Shown: positions 9,086-18,018 of the stretch, one piece after another
How positions within the stretch are numbered: position 1 is the stretch's first letter
How the letters are laid out: each line of letters opens with the position of its first letter
NCBI RefSeq assembly: GCF_035319885.1
Contig: NZ_CP141285.1
Coordinates: 248,001 to 312,000, forward strand
Length of the DNA stretch: 64,000 bases
Direction: 5' to 3'
Source of the DNA: Altererythrobacter sp. H2
Lineage (GTDB): Bacteria; Pseudomonadota; Alphaproteobacteria; Sphingomonadales; Sphingomonadaceae
The notes under the pieces: model-generated
What the model saw: only the letters and a program-made list of their open reading frames with translations
What the model was told of the DNA's origin: nothing
The model's database searches: none
Made by a program: the position numbers and the translations under genes

Positions 9086-9793
9086 ATGGCTCGCGAACTA
9101 CGCGGTATTCTGGCGCTGGCAGCAGTACTCCTGTCAGCTGGTTGCGCAACGGACCGGACGTTCGGTACCGCCAGCTCGGTTGAGGTCACCACCCTTGACG
9201 AACTGCCTGCACCGGTCGGTGAGGGCGGTTATGTCATTGGTCCTGAGCAGGTGATCGAGATCGCGGTGTCCGAAGCGCCAACCTTGACCGGCTCTTATCT
9301 CACGGACGCAAACGGCAACGTCCAGTTTCCTCTGCTCGGCACGGTTGCGGTCGGCGGCCTTTCGCCCTCCGCCGCATCGCAGCTGATCGCCGACCGGCTG
9401 CGCGGCCGCTTCGTGCTTGACCCGCAGGTCAGGGTGATACCGAAGGATTATGCCTCCCCCACGATTTCGGTCGGTGGCCAGGTGACGAAGCCGGGTTCCT
9501 ATCCCGCCGTCGGCGTGACCACGCTGCTTCGTGCGGTCAACGAGGCAGGCGGGATGACGCGGTATGCGCAGCTGGACGACGTGCTGGTGATGCGGACGGT
9601 CCAGGGGCAGAAATATATCGGCGTTTACAACCTCGGCGCGATCGAGCGTGGAAACTATCCCGATCCCCGCCTCTACGCCAATGACATCGTGATGGTCGGC
9701 GATTCCCCGGGCCGTCGCCGCATCGAGATGCTGCTGCAGTTCCTTCCTCTCCTGTCTACGTCGGCCATTCTGATCGACCGCGTCGGCAACTGA
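9086..9793 (+). CDS. Polysaccharide export outer-membrane lipoprotein (Wza/OPX family)
   Basis: The 235-residue precursor has a lipoprotein signal (ALAAVLLSAGC, lipidated at Cys20). A Poly_export domain (YVIGPEQVIEIAVSEAPTLT) and SLBB-type segments (ISVGGQVTKPGSYPAVG) follow, then a C-terminal hydrophobic region. It forms or contributes to the outer-membrane channel for capsule or exopolysaccharide. ATG 9086 follows GAAAGGGCACC and gives a clean signal peptide; the longer TTG form from 9032 does not. It lies between the ligase-like gene and the tyrosine kinase, the usual Wza-Wzc arrangement. Confidence 0.93.
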   Translation: MARELRGILALAAVLLSAGCATDRTFGTASSVEVTTLDELPAPVGEGGYVIGPEQVIEIAVSEAPTLTGSYLTDANGNVQFPLLGTVAVGGLSPSAASQLIADRLRGRFVLDPQVRVIPKDYASPTISVGGQVTKPGSYPAVGVTTLLRAVNEAGGMTRYAQLDDVLVMRTVQGQKYIGVYNLGAIERGNYPDPRLYANDIVMVGDSPGRRRIEMLLQFLPLLSTSAILIDRVGN

Positions 9794-9807
9794 ATCGAGA
9801 CACCCCT

Positions 9808-11973
9808 GTGACCCAGCACTCTACAGATCTGACCGTCGACACGACCGGAGCCGGCCTGCTCGGCAAGGAAGAGCGGGACCAGTTGAACGTCGTGCTCGAG
9901 CGTTACTGGATCGAGGCGAAGCAGCTCAAATACTGGCTGGTCGGAATCATGGGCCTGGCGCTGTTGATCGGGCTTCTCGTCACGCTGCTTTCAACCAACC
10001 TGTACCGCGCGACCGCCAAGGTGGAGATTTCACAGGTAACGGCCAACGTAACGGCGATCGATCCGCTCGAAACCGAAGGGGTGGTGTCGGAACTCCAGTA
10101 CCTCAACACCCAGTATGAACTCATGGAATCCGAGTTCATGGCGAAGAGGGTCATTGAAGCGGGGAATCTTCTGCGCGACGAGCGGTTTCTGACTGCCTTC
10201 AAGCTCCACACCGAGGTTCAGCCGTCGGCCCGAGCAATCGAACGCATCCTGCTCGAAAACATCGTGATCGAACCGCTGCGTCAGTCCGCTCTGGTCGATA
10301 TGCGCTTCTCCAGCCCTTCTCCGGTGGTTTCGCGCGACATAACCAACCTTTGGGCGCAGGAATTCATTGCCGCCAACTACGAGAAGCGGTTCGGCGCCAA
10401 CATCGAAGCGCGCCAGTTCCTGGAGCGCCAGATCGCAGAGTTGCGGGATCGACTCGCAGTCTCCGAACGCGAACTGGTCACCTATGCCAATGCGAACGAG
10501 ATTCTGGTGCTTGAGACCCGCACCAATGATTCGCCCAGCGCGGGCGCTACGGCCAGCCAGACCTTGATCGCAACCGACCTGACCAGCCTGAATTCCTCCC
10601 TGGCCCAGGCGACCGCTGAACGGATCACCGCCGAAGCGGCAGTGCAGGCACAGGCCATACCGGAGCAGGACGGGCGGGGCACATTGCGTAACCGGCTGGC
10701 CGAAGCCGAGGCCGAGCTCGCGCGCCTGCAAACCAATTTCGGGCCGGGCTATCCCCAGCTGAGGGAAAAGCAGGCCGAAGTGGCCTCGCTCCGCTCCGCG
10801 CTGGCAGACGGGCGCAGTCTTGGAGCGCGAGATCTGTCATCGGTCATGCAGGCGGCCCGCCAGAAGGAAGCGCAACTGCGCCAGGCGGTCCAGCAAGCCA
10901 AGAACCGGTTCCTTGGTCAGCAGCAGCAGAGCATCCAGTACGGCATCCTCAAGCGCGAGGTCGACACCAATCGCGAACTCTACGACGCGCTGTTGCAGCG
11001 CTACAAAGAACTCGAAGCCGCCGGCGCCGGCCAGAACAATATCAAGCTGATCGACGAGGCCAGCCTGCCGCCCAGCCCTTATGCCCCATCGCTTCCGCTC
11101 AATCTGCTGGTGGCTTTGCTTGGCGGGGCACTGGTTGCCGCCGGGATGGTGTTTATCCGCAGCACGCTCAGCCAGACGCTCCGGGATCCGCACGATGTCG
11201 AACGCAGGCTGAGCCTGCCACTGCTCGGCCTGATTCCGGACATCGGCACTGACGAGCCGGAAAAGGAACTGACCATACGCTGGTCGGAACTGAACGAAGC
11301 CTACCGCACCGCCCGAACGAACCTGTCGTTCCTGACTCCACAGGGCGCGCCGCGTTCGCTGATGATCACCTCTTCGGTACCCGCCGAAGGGAAGAGCATC
11401 ACCTCTATCGCGCTGGCCACAAGTTTTGCGCAACTCGGCAAACGAACGCTGCTGATCGACGCCGACTTACGTAATTCACGGCTCGCGGCCCGCCTCGATC
11501 TGGAGCAGGGCAAGTCTGATCGGGGTACGGGTCTCTCCGCACTCCTGACTGGTAACGGCGAGCTCAGTACTTCGACCCTGCCGGTTGCCACCCTCGGGTT
11601 CGACGTACTCCTGTCTGGCCACAAACCACCCAACCCCGCCGAGTTGCTCGCAAGCGAGAGCATGCCTGCAATCATCCGTGCTGCCCTCGAAGTCTATGAC
11701 CAGATTATCGTCGACGGCCCACCGATGCTTTCACTGGCTGACGCACCTGAACTTGGCAGATCTGTCGCCGGGGTTGTGTTCGTGATCGAAGCGAAGCGGG
11801 TCAAACTCCGGGCCATCGAGACAGCGATCCGCCGCCTTCAGCGGTCCGGTGCCAAGGTGTTCGGCGCCCTGGTCACGAAGCTTGACGAAAGCAGCTCGGA
11901 TTACGGCTACGGTTACGGCTATGGTTATGGCTACGGTTACGGTCAGCCAGCCAAGAGCGACGGCGAGCCCTAA
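9808..11973 (+). CDS. Wzc-like polysaccharide co-polymerase with C-terminal BY-kinase and (Tyr-Gly)7 tail
   Basis: This 721-residue inner-membrane protein controls chain length and couples polymerisation to export. In order it has a Wzz domain with a first helix (YWLVGIMGLALLIGLLVTLL), a long periplasmic coiled-coil region (about 190-400), a GNVR-type region and a second helix (LLVALLGGALVAAGMVFI). The cytoplasmic bacterial tyrosine kinase follows. Its Walker A is in SSVPAEGKS (about residue 523-531), Walker A' is LLIDADLR and Walker B is IIVDGPP. The C-terminus is a tyrosine cluster made of seven YG dipeptides, presumably the autophosphorylation site. The start is GTG 9808. Confidence 0.94.
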   Translation: MTQHSTDLTVDTTGAGLLGKEERDQLNVVLERYWIEAKQLKYWLVGIMGLALLIGLLVTLLSTNLYRATAKVEISQVTANVTAIDPLETEGVVSELQYLNTQYELMESEFMAKRVIEAGNLLRDERFLTAFKLHTEVQPSARAIERILLENIVIEPLRQSALVDMRFSSPSPVVSRDITNLWAQEFIAANYEKRFGANIEARQFLERQIAELRDRLAVSERELVTYANANEILVLETRTNDSPSAGATASQTLIATDLTSLNSSLAQATAERITAEAAVQAQAIPEQDGRGTLRNRLAEAEAELARLQTNFGPGYPQLREKQAEVASLRSALADGRSLGARDLSSVMQAARQKEAQLRQAVQQAKNRFLGQQQQSIQYGILKREVDTNRELYDALLQRYKELEAAGAGQNNIKLIDEASLPPSPYAPSLPLNLLVALLGGALVAAGMVFIRSTLSQTLRDPHDVERRLSLPLLGLIPDIGTDEPEKELTIRWSELNEAYRTARTNLSFLTPQGAPRSLMITSSVPAEGKSITSIALATSFAQLGKRTLLIDADLRNSRLAARLDLEQGKSDRGTGLSALLTGNGELSTSTLPVATLGFDVLLSGHKPPNPAELLASESMPAIIRAALEVYDQIIVDGPPMLSLADAPELGRSVAGVVFVIEAKRVKLRAIETAIRRLQRSGAKVFGALVTKLDESSSDYGYGYGYGYGYGYGQPAKSDGEP
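11902..11943 (+). repeat. Hexanucleotide tandem repeat coding (Tyr-Gly)7
   Basis: Seven consecutive TAY-GGY codon pairs encode the tyrosine tail of the kinase. The hexamers differ only at wobble positions. Such a repeat can gain or lose units without a frameshift, changing the number of phosphorylatable tyrosines. Confidence 0.9.
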
Positions 11974-13154
11974 TGCGCGTTGCTCGGCCCGGGCGACTGG
12001 GGGCTGCCGTTGTCATCAGCCTGCTTGTCTCGGCAATTGTTGGAGCGATCACAACAGGTTCAGTCGCCTCACGGTCGAACCCGGTCCTTGCCCAGGCCGT
12101 ATCTCCTTTCAGCTGCGAAGCGAAGGACTTGCTGGCTTTTGCCACGTTTCAGGCCAGCATTTCCCAACCGACTGAACTGACTACGCCGACGAGACGGGCT
12201 GCGCCTTTGGCAAAAGTTGCACTGCGTTGCGCACCGCTGATGCCGCGGTCCCGCGCCATACTCGCCATGGCCGCCGCAGAGGGGCCTGCAAGGGCGCAGA
12301 TCCTGCTCAAGGCGGAGCAAATGAACCGCCGGGAAATTTTGCTGCAGGGGCTGGTATTGCAGGAGCATCTCGCCAATCGTGACGTCGGAGCGACGACGGC
12401 GACGCTGGATCGGATCCTTCGTGTTCACCCGGCACACGAGGCAGATTTTTTTCCTATTCTCGTCAACGCCTTGGCCGATTTCGACGGCGTCGATGAGCTG
12501 GCCGAAGTGCTTGATGGCAGCGCGCCCTGGCATCAGCGCTTTCTCGACCATGCAGTTAATCAACCAAATGCCCTATTGGGATTAGCAGCACTCTATCCCA
12601 AAATCGAGAATACCACTGAGAGGTTCGATATTATTCTTGTTGGAAGTCTTGCGAGGGCTGGCTCATTGGATGAGGCTTGGTCTGTTTATCGTCGGGCACA
12701 CAGCAGTAGGAGAGAACAACCGATAGATCATACGGCCCGCCGGTGGAACCAACAAATGCCTCCTTTCGATTGGCGCTACGCCGATTCAACTGGCATTCGT
12801 GTGCAACCGAGCATTTCCTTGATGGACCTCCAAATTTCCATCCTCCCAGGGTACGGCGGAATTTTAGCACAGCGAACATTCCACTCGAATGGTAAATCAC
12901 TGTCTTTACAAGTCTCTCATAATATCGCTCCAAGTTCGCAACTACGCAACTTTCGTGTGTCCGCCGAATGCGCCCAGAACGGAGATTTGCTAATAAATGA
13001 AACACTTGAAGCAAGAACTATAAATTGGAACCTCCCATCGCGCGCGAAAGAGTGTAGGTTTATAGTACTCAAAATCACGGGGCGAGTTTTCTCATTTGAA
13101 TCTCCCGTCCATGGCGAAATATCGGTTTTTGATATTAAACCTGTTTCGATTTAA
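11973..13154 (+). CDS. Uncharacterised membrane-anchored protein of the polysaccharide locus, compositionally mosaic
   Basis: I do not recognise this 393-residue protein. It has an N-terminal hydrophobic anchor (LGAAVVISLLVSAIVGAI), a helical middle part resembling TPR-like repeats (RSRAILAMAAAEGPARAQIL; LLQGLVLQEHLANRDVG) and a beta-rich C-terminal half. The ATG overlaps the kinase stop (TAATG), so it is co-translated with it and probably acts in assembly or export. Composition changes inside the gene. Bases to about 12545 resemble the GC-rich neighbours, while from there on they are AT-rich (for example 12601-12660 is about 42% GC, against 57% at 11401-11460). This suggests a recombination joint within the gene. 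Confidence 0.75.
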   Translation: MRVARPGRLGAAVVISLLVSAIVGAITTGSVASRSNPVLAQAVSPFSCEAKDLLAFATFQASISQPTELTTPTRRAAPLAKVALRCAPLMPRSRAILAMAAAEGPARAQILLKAEQMNRREILLQGLVLQEHLANRDVGATTATLDRILRVHPAHEADFFPILVNALADFDGVDELAEVLDGSAPWHQRFLDHAVNQPNALLGLAALYPKIENTTERFDIILVGSLARAGSLDEAWSVYRRAHSSRREQPIDHTARRWNQQMPPFDWRYADSTGIRVQPSISLMDLQISILPGYGGILAQRTFHSNGKSLSLQVSHNIAPSSQLRNFRVSAECAQNGDLLINETLEARTINWNLPSRAKECRFIVLKITGRVFSFESPVHGEISVFDIKPVSI

Positions 13155-13358
13155 AATTCGTTTCGGATCCGCAATTCGAATGGGATTTAATTGATGAATT
13201 CGATGTTCGCCCAGCTTTTGGCAAGCTTGCGCTCATCCGAGGTATTTTTTACTTTAAAACAGCCTCGCCATAAAATTCGCTTCCTTGAATGCGACTCTCG
13301 AACGACACAATGAACAAATCCGCAATTAACGTCTTTGCGCAGGAATGGAGTTAGCTCA

Positions 13359-14396
13359 ATGATCGACCGCAGTATAAAACGAGTTTTGATAACCGGCGGC
13401 ACAGGATCCTTTGGGAAGACGATGGTTCGTGAACTTCTAGCAGGCGAAATTGAGGAGGTCCGTATATTCAGCAGAGACGAAGAGAAGCAAGATACGTTGA
13501 GAAGTGAATTGAGCGACCCAAGGGCGAAATTTTTCATCGGAGATGTAAGAGACCGCGAAAGCATTGACCGTGCAACGCGCGGCGTAGATGCGATTTTTCA
13601 TGCAGCGGCATTGAAGCAGGTGCCAAGCTGCGAGTTTTTCCCCTTGGAGGCAGTCCGCACCAACATCGTTGGTTCAGAAAATGTCATTCGTACAGCGATT
13701 GAAAACGGAGTTCAAAGTCTCGTATGCCTCTCGACTGATAAGGCTGTCCACCCAATTAATGCCATGGGCGTGTCGAAGGCGATGATGGAGAAGCTGGCGC
13801 AAGCTGCGGCCCGGGAAATAGGACCCGATGGGGCGACGACCATCAGCTGCGTGAGATACGGCAATGTCATGTGTTCGCGCGGGTCGGTCATTCCTCTGTT
13901 CATCAGACAAATCAAGGCAAGCCAGCCAATTACCATTACTGAACCCACTATGTCGCGGTTCTTAATGCCGCTGCGTGACAGCGTCGCACTGGTGCGTTTC
14001 GCGTTCTCGAATGCCGAGCAAGGCGATCTCTTCATCAAGAAGGCATCGGCCTCAACGGTTGCCGATCTGGCGACAGCGATGGTACAACTTTTCCGAGTAC
14101 CCGATCATCCGATCAAACTGATCGGTTGGCGCCACGCTGAAAAACTCTATGAAACGCTCGCCAGCGCCCAAGAGTTGGCACAAAGCGATGATCTTGGAGA
14201 TTACTTTCGCATACGCATGGACCGTCGTGATTTAAATTATGCTGCATACATTAGTGAAGGTACCGAATATACAGCCCGATTTGAGGACTATCATTCACAT
14301 AATACAAATCAACTTGACGTTTCCGGTGTAAAGGATTTGCTCATGTCATTAGAGGAAGTCAGATCTGAGCTTGCCTCTTGGAAGGATTTTAATTGA
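13359..14396 (+). CDS. capE: UDP-GlcNAc C4,6-dehydratase/C5-epimerase, first step of UDP-L-FucNAc synthesis
   Basis: This 345-residue extended SDR enzyme converts UDP-GlcNAc to the 4-keto-6-deoxy L-sugar intermediate. It shows the nucleotide motif VLITGGTGSFGKTMVREL, the FlaA1-type segments FSRDEEKQDTLR and IFHAAALKQVPSCEFFP, and the CLSTDKAVHPINAMGVSKAM region. The last is typical of the CapE/WbjB/FnlA group, in which M replaces the usual Y of the YxxxK motif. ATG 13359 has GGAG eight bases upstream; TTG 13335 is less likely. It is directly followed by capF and capG, a complete pathway. The AT-rich composition differs from the flanks. The 204-base gap before it holds only AT-rich sequence. 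Confidence 0.9.
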   Translation: MIDRSIKRVLITGGTGSFGKTMVRELLAGEIEEVRIFSRDEEKQDTLRSELSDPRAKFFIGDVRDRESIDRATRGVDAIFHAAALKQVPSCEFFPLEAVRTNIVGSENVIRTAIENGVQSLVCLSTDKAVHPINAMGVSKAMMEKLAQAAAREIGPDGATTISCVRYGNVMCSRGSVIPLFIRQIKASQPITITEPTMSRFLMPLRDSVALVRFAFSNAEQGDLFIKKASASTVADLATAMVQLFRVPDHPIKLIGWRHAEKLYETLASAQELAQSDDLGDYFRIRMDRRDLNYAAYISEGTEYTARFEDYHSHNTNQLDVSGVKDLLMSLEEVRSELASWKDFN

Positions 14397-15523
14397 TGAA
14401 GGTCGTCATTACAGGTGCGAGCGGGCTTCTTGGGCACCATGCCGCTGTGCGCCTGCATGCTGCAAATTGCGCCGCACGATTTAACAAGCTACCCGAGCCA
14501 TACGTATTGATCCCACTAGATCGCGCGCAGTTCCAAAACGATGCGCATCTCACGTCAGCCTTGGCGAGCGCCGATGCCGTGCTCCATTTTGCCGGAGTTA
14601 ATCGTGCGAGCGAAGCTGAGGTGGCTAATGCCAATCCCGCGATGGCAACACGCCTTATAGAGACTTGCGAACAGGTCGGAGTGAGACCGCACATTGTGTA
14701 TGCGAATTCCACTCACGCCGCCAACGACACCGTATATGGCAATTCAAAGCGAATTGCCGGCGCGATTCTAGCCCGCGGCGGCGGACCGTTCACGGATCTT
14801 GTGCTCCCCCATATCTTCGGAGAAGGGGCGCGGCCGGACTACAACACTGTCACAGCGACATTCATTTCTCGGGCAATCGCCGGGGACCCTCCAGCAATCA
14901 ATTCGGACGGCCAGGTCGATTTGATGCACGCTGGTGCGGCGGCCCAGATGGCCATTGATGCGATCGCTGAGCAAAAGACAGGCCGGCTTGTGCCAACCGG
15001 CCGTCCAATGTCCGTATCTCAACTCTGGTCCCGCATTTTGAAATTTCACAATAGCTATTCAGGCGGGCTCTTTCCCGATCTGGACGATCCCTTCGATCTG
15101 GCTCTCTTTAACAGTTACCGTGCAGCGCTCTTTCCGAGCTGTTACCCAATGCAGCTGAAGCTGAACAGCGACACGCGGGGTACATTGTTCGAAGCAGCCA
15201 AGGGAGGGGGTGGTGGGCAAACCTTTCTAAGTTGGACCTATCCAGGCATCACGCGAGGCAATCACTTCCATCTGGACAAGGTCGAACGATTCCTTGTTGT
15301 AGAGGGTGATGCGATAATTCGCATCCGCCCCGTTCTTGGAGATTGCGTGTGGCAATGCCGGGTTAGCGGTCAACTGCCCGTAGCGATAGACATGCCAACG
15401 CTGCACACCCACAGCATCGAAAACGTCGGCGACAAAGAGCTCTTGACGCTTTTTTGGACGAATGCGGTATTTGATCCCGAATTGCCAGACACGTACGCTG
15501 ACCCAGTCCTCGGAGCAATTTGA
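14396..15523 (+). CDS. capF: UDP-2-acetamido-2,6-dideoxy-hexulose reductase/epimerase with C-terminal cupin (CapF/WbjC/FnlB)
   Basis: This bifunctional enzyme takes the CapE product to UDP-N-acetyl-L-talosamine. The N-terminal SDR domain has VVITGASGLLGHHAAVRL and a YGNSK (YxxxK) catalytic motif at TVYGNSKRIAG. The C-terminal cupin starts near DTRGTLFEAAKGGGG and contains the metal-site segment GITRGNHFHLDKVERFLVV. The 375-residue length and domain order fit CapF. Its ATG overlaps the capE stop (ATGA-type). It shares the low-GC composition of the block. Confidence 0.9.
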   Translation: MKVVITGASGLLGHHAAVRLHAANCAARFNKLPEPYVLIPLDRAQFQNDAHLTSALASADAVLHFAGVNRASEAEVANANPAMATRLIETCEQVGVRPHIVYANSTHAANDTVYGNSKRIAGAILARGGGPFTDLVLPHIFGEGARPDYNTVTATFISRAIAGDPPAINSDGQVDLMHAGAAAQMAIDAIAEQKTGRLVPTGRPMSVSQLWSRILKFHNSYSGGLFPDLDDPFDLALFNSYRAALFPSCYPMQLKLNSDTRGTLFEAAKGGGGGQTFLSWTYPGITRGNHFHLDKVERFLVVEGDAIIRIRPVLGDCVWQCRVSGQLPVAIDMPTLHTHSIENVGDKELLTLFWTNAVFDPELPDTYADPVLGAI

Positions 15524-16686
15524 TGGCTCGTCTTAAGATCATGACCATTCTAGGCACTCGGCCCGAGATTATCAGGCTTTCCCGAGTGATGGCGCGTCTG
15601 GATGTCTTTACTGACCATGTCATCGTTCATACCGGCCAGAATTGGGATTTCGAGCTGAACGAGTTGTTTTTCGATGATCTCGGCGTTCGCCAGCCTGACC
15701 ATTTTTTGGGTACCGGTGGTGGTACACTAGGTGAAACGCTCGGAAAGATCCTGACCGAATGTGAAAAAGTTCTCGCTATCGAAAAGCCAGATGCGGTGCT
15801 GGTTCTTGGCGATACCAACTCAGCCATTTCGGCGATCATGGCACGTCGCATGAAAGTGCCAGTCTATCACATGGAGGCTGGGAATCGTTCATTTGATCGC
15901 AACGTCCCGGAGGAAACGAATCGGAAACTGGTCGATCACATCGCCGATTTCAATCTGGTTTATACCGAACATGCACGCCGCCACCTGTTATCAGAAGGCG
16001 TGCCGCACCGCCGCATCTACCTCACAGGATCCCCAATCCGCGAGGTACTCGATTACTATAAAGACCAAATTGCAGCTTCTGACGTCCTGCAACGTTTGGG
16101 CTTATCAGCCCGTGAATATTTTATCGTCTCGCTACATCGTGAGGAAAATGTCGATCATGAATGGCGATTGCGCGAGCTGCTCGACGCCCTCAACAGACTT
16201 GCGGCGACGCATGATATGCCCGTGATTGTGTCGACTCATCCTCGCACACGCAAGCGACTTGAGGCACTGCACGCCACCACGATTGATCCGCGAGTCCAGT
16301 ACATGATCCCCTTTGGGTTTCACGACTACAACGCTCTCCAGCAGAATTGTTTTTGCGCGGTTTCGGACAGCGGGACCATAGCCGAGGAAAGCTCGATGCT
16401 TGGCTTCCCCGCGATTTCTCCGCGCGACGCCATTGAACGGCCGGAAGGACTCGATGTTGGATGCCTAATCATCACTGGAGTTGATTCGAATACAATCCTG
16501 TCAGCCGTTGACGCAGTTACCAGCATGTTCGCCGAACGTCTCGCTTACGGTAGGCCCCACCCCGTTCCGGCCGACTATACAATCACCAACACGTCCGAAA
16601 GGGTGGTAAGTTTGATACTGGGCACAGCTCGTCTTTCAAACAGTTGGGACGGGATACGGGCGAATGACATGGCGAGATCATCTTGA
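15523..16686 (+). CDS. capG: UDP-N-acetyl sugar 2-epimerase, last step of UDP-L-FucNAc synthesis (CapG/WbjD/FnlC)
   Basis: This 387-residue non-hydrolysing 2-epimerase (GT-B fold) converts UDP-L-TalNAc-type product to UDP-L-FucNAc. It opens MTILGTRPEIIRLSRVM and has HTGQNWDFELNELFFDDLG. It also has VLVLGDTNSAISAIMARRM with the adjacent HMEAGNRSFDRNVPEE, and VSLHREENVDHEWRLR in the second half. ATG 15523 overlaps the capF stop. The immediate linkage capE-capF-capG is what assigns it to FucNAc rather than to ManNAc; a WecB-type 2-epimerase is present separately at 28979. Confidence 0.9.
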   Translation: MARLKIMTILGTRPEIIRLSRVMARLDVFTDHVIVHTGQNWDFELNELFFDDLGVRQPDHFLGTGGGTLGETLGKILTECEKVLAIEKPDAVLVLGDTNSAISAIMARRMKVPVYHMEAGNRSFDRNVPEETNRKLVDHIADFNLVYTEHARRHLLSEGVPHRRIYLTGSPIREVLDYYKDQIAASDVLQRLGLSAREYFIVSLHREENVDHEWRLRELLDALNRLAATHDMPVIVSTHPRTRKRLEALHATTIDPRVQYMIPFGFHDYNALQQNCFCAVSDSGTIAEESSMLGFPAISPRDAIERPEGLDVGCLIITGVDSNTILSAVDAVTSMFAERLAYGRPHPVPADYTITNTSERVVSLILGTARLSNSWDGIRANDMARSS

Positions 16687-16803
16687 TCGTGCGCTGTATA
16701 TACGGATCCCACGAGCTATTATTTAGTTATTGAGAGCGGAATCGGGTGAGTCCACTGTAGTTGGAGAAAAGCGGGGTTGGACTGTTTGCGACGGGATTGG
16801 CAC

Positions 16804-18018
16804 GTGAGGACAATTATCTACGTCGGTGGGTTCGAGCTGCCGGATCGCAACGCGGCTGCGCAACGCGTAGCGAACAACGCCAAAATTCTGCAGTCTCTCG
16901 GTTACCGTGTGGTCTTAATAGGAGTGAGCCGCCAGCGCCCCTATGATCGCCGGCTCTATCCAGCGCATTGCACCGTCGCCGGAGTTGATGCGTGGGAAAT
17001 CGGCTATCCGCTTGCTCAGAGAGAGTGGTTTGATGCCATTTCTGCGGTCTGGCCGTTAACCCGTGCCGTGGAGCAAGGCGTCGCCGCTCCTGACAATGTG
17101 GCCGCGGTGATTTGCTACAACCATCCGGCGGTAGCGCAGGCGAGAATTGCTCGACTAGCGCGCGGTTGGGGCGCGGCCGCTTTGGCCGATTGCACGGAAT
17201 GGTATGCCCGCCGACCCTGGACCAGCCCTGCCAACGCTGTGAAGAATATAGACGTCGGCTTACGGATGCACGCCGTCAACCGGCGGATGGATGGCCTGAT
17301 CACCACGGCACCTTTCATCAGCCGGCACTATGCTGGCGCTGGCCAGCCGATCATCGAGATCCCCACCCTGATCGAACCGCCGCCAGATGGATCTCCTGCT
17401 CCCCTTCCGCCCGGAGGACCGCTACCACTGGCCGCAATTGCATCTGGCTTCGGTGCCGCGAAGCGTCCGTCTGATATTCATGACCGGATCGACTGGATTA
17501 TTGACCTGCTTGATGCGGTAGCCGCGCGGGGTGTAGACTTTCGTTTGCGTATCATCGGGGTTGATCGTGACGCTTACCTGCTTCTCTTCCCGCACCATGT
17601 AGCGGTGCTGGACCGGTTGGGCCCGCGCGTGGAGATGATGGGCCGACTACCCCGATCAGATGTGCTGGAGCTGCTTGCCGCATCAGCATTCTCGTTCGTG
17701 CTGCGGCATGAAAGCCGCGTGACATTGGCAGGCTTTCCAACGAAGTACTCCGAATCAATTACTTATGGAACGCCGTGTATCATCAATGCTCTGCCCAGTG
17801 TCAGAGCCTATCATGTCGAGGGCCAGACAGGCTTCTCCATCGACCCGCGCAATGGAGCCGAGGCAGTCGAGGCATTGCGACGCGTGCTGACGATGGATCG
17901 GGTTGCGATCGACGCGATGAAGCAGTATTGCCGCACGAGTGCGGTGTTCCAGGCGTCCACATTCGAGCCCGCCATGCAGACCTTCCTTCAATCAATCGGG
18001 GTAGCGCCGAGAACATGA
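16804..18018 (+). CDS. Glycosyltransferase family 4
   Basis: This 404-residue GT-B-fold glycosyltransferase probably adds one sugar to the lipid-linked repeat unit at the cytoplasmic face of the membrane. The first strand and loop are TIIYVGGFELPDRNAAAQRV, and the C-terminal domain has LDRLGPRVEMMGRLPRSDVL and YGTPCIINALPSVRAY. Two starts compete. GTG 16804 begins right at strand one, while TTG 16777 has GGAG ten bases upstream and adds nine residues. The gene follows the FucNAc genes and may be the FucNAc transferase (inference). Composition returns to GC-rich here. Confidence 0.85.
   Translation: MRTIIYVGGFELPDRNAAAQRVANNAKILQSLGYRVVLIGVSRQRPYDRRLYPAHCTVAGVDAWEIGYPLAQREWFDAISAVWPLTRAVEQGVAAPDNVAAVICYNHPAVAQARIARLARGWGAAALADCTEWYARRPWTSPANAVKNIDVGLRMHAVNRRMDGLITTAPFISRHYAGAGQPIIEIPTLIEPPPDGSPAPLPPGGPLPLAAIASGFGAAKRPSDIHDRIDWIIDLLDAVAARGVDFRLRIIGVDRDAYLLLFPHHVAVLDRLGPRVEMMGRLPRSDVLELLAASAFSFVLRHESRVTLAGFPTKYSESITYGTPCIINALPSVRAYHVEGQTGFSIDPRNGAEAVEALRRVLTMDRVAIDAMKQYCRTSAVFQASTFEPAMQTFLQSIGVAPRT

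Noticed and set aside
12550-16750. Genomic island with mobility genes
   Set aside because: Despite the low GC, I found no integrase, transposase, tRNA end or direct repeats at the borders; cassette exchange by homologous recombination is the simpler reading.
17775-18014. N-terminal extension of the acetyltransferase at 18015
   Set aside because: The frame is open but lies inside the glycosyltransferase gene; ATG 18015 gives a normal family length with an ATGA overlap.
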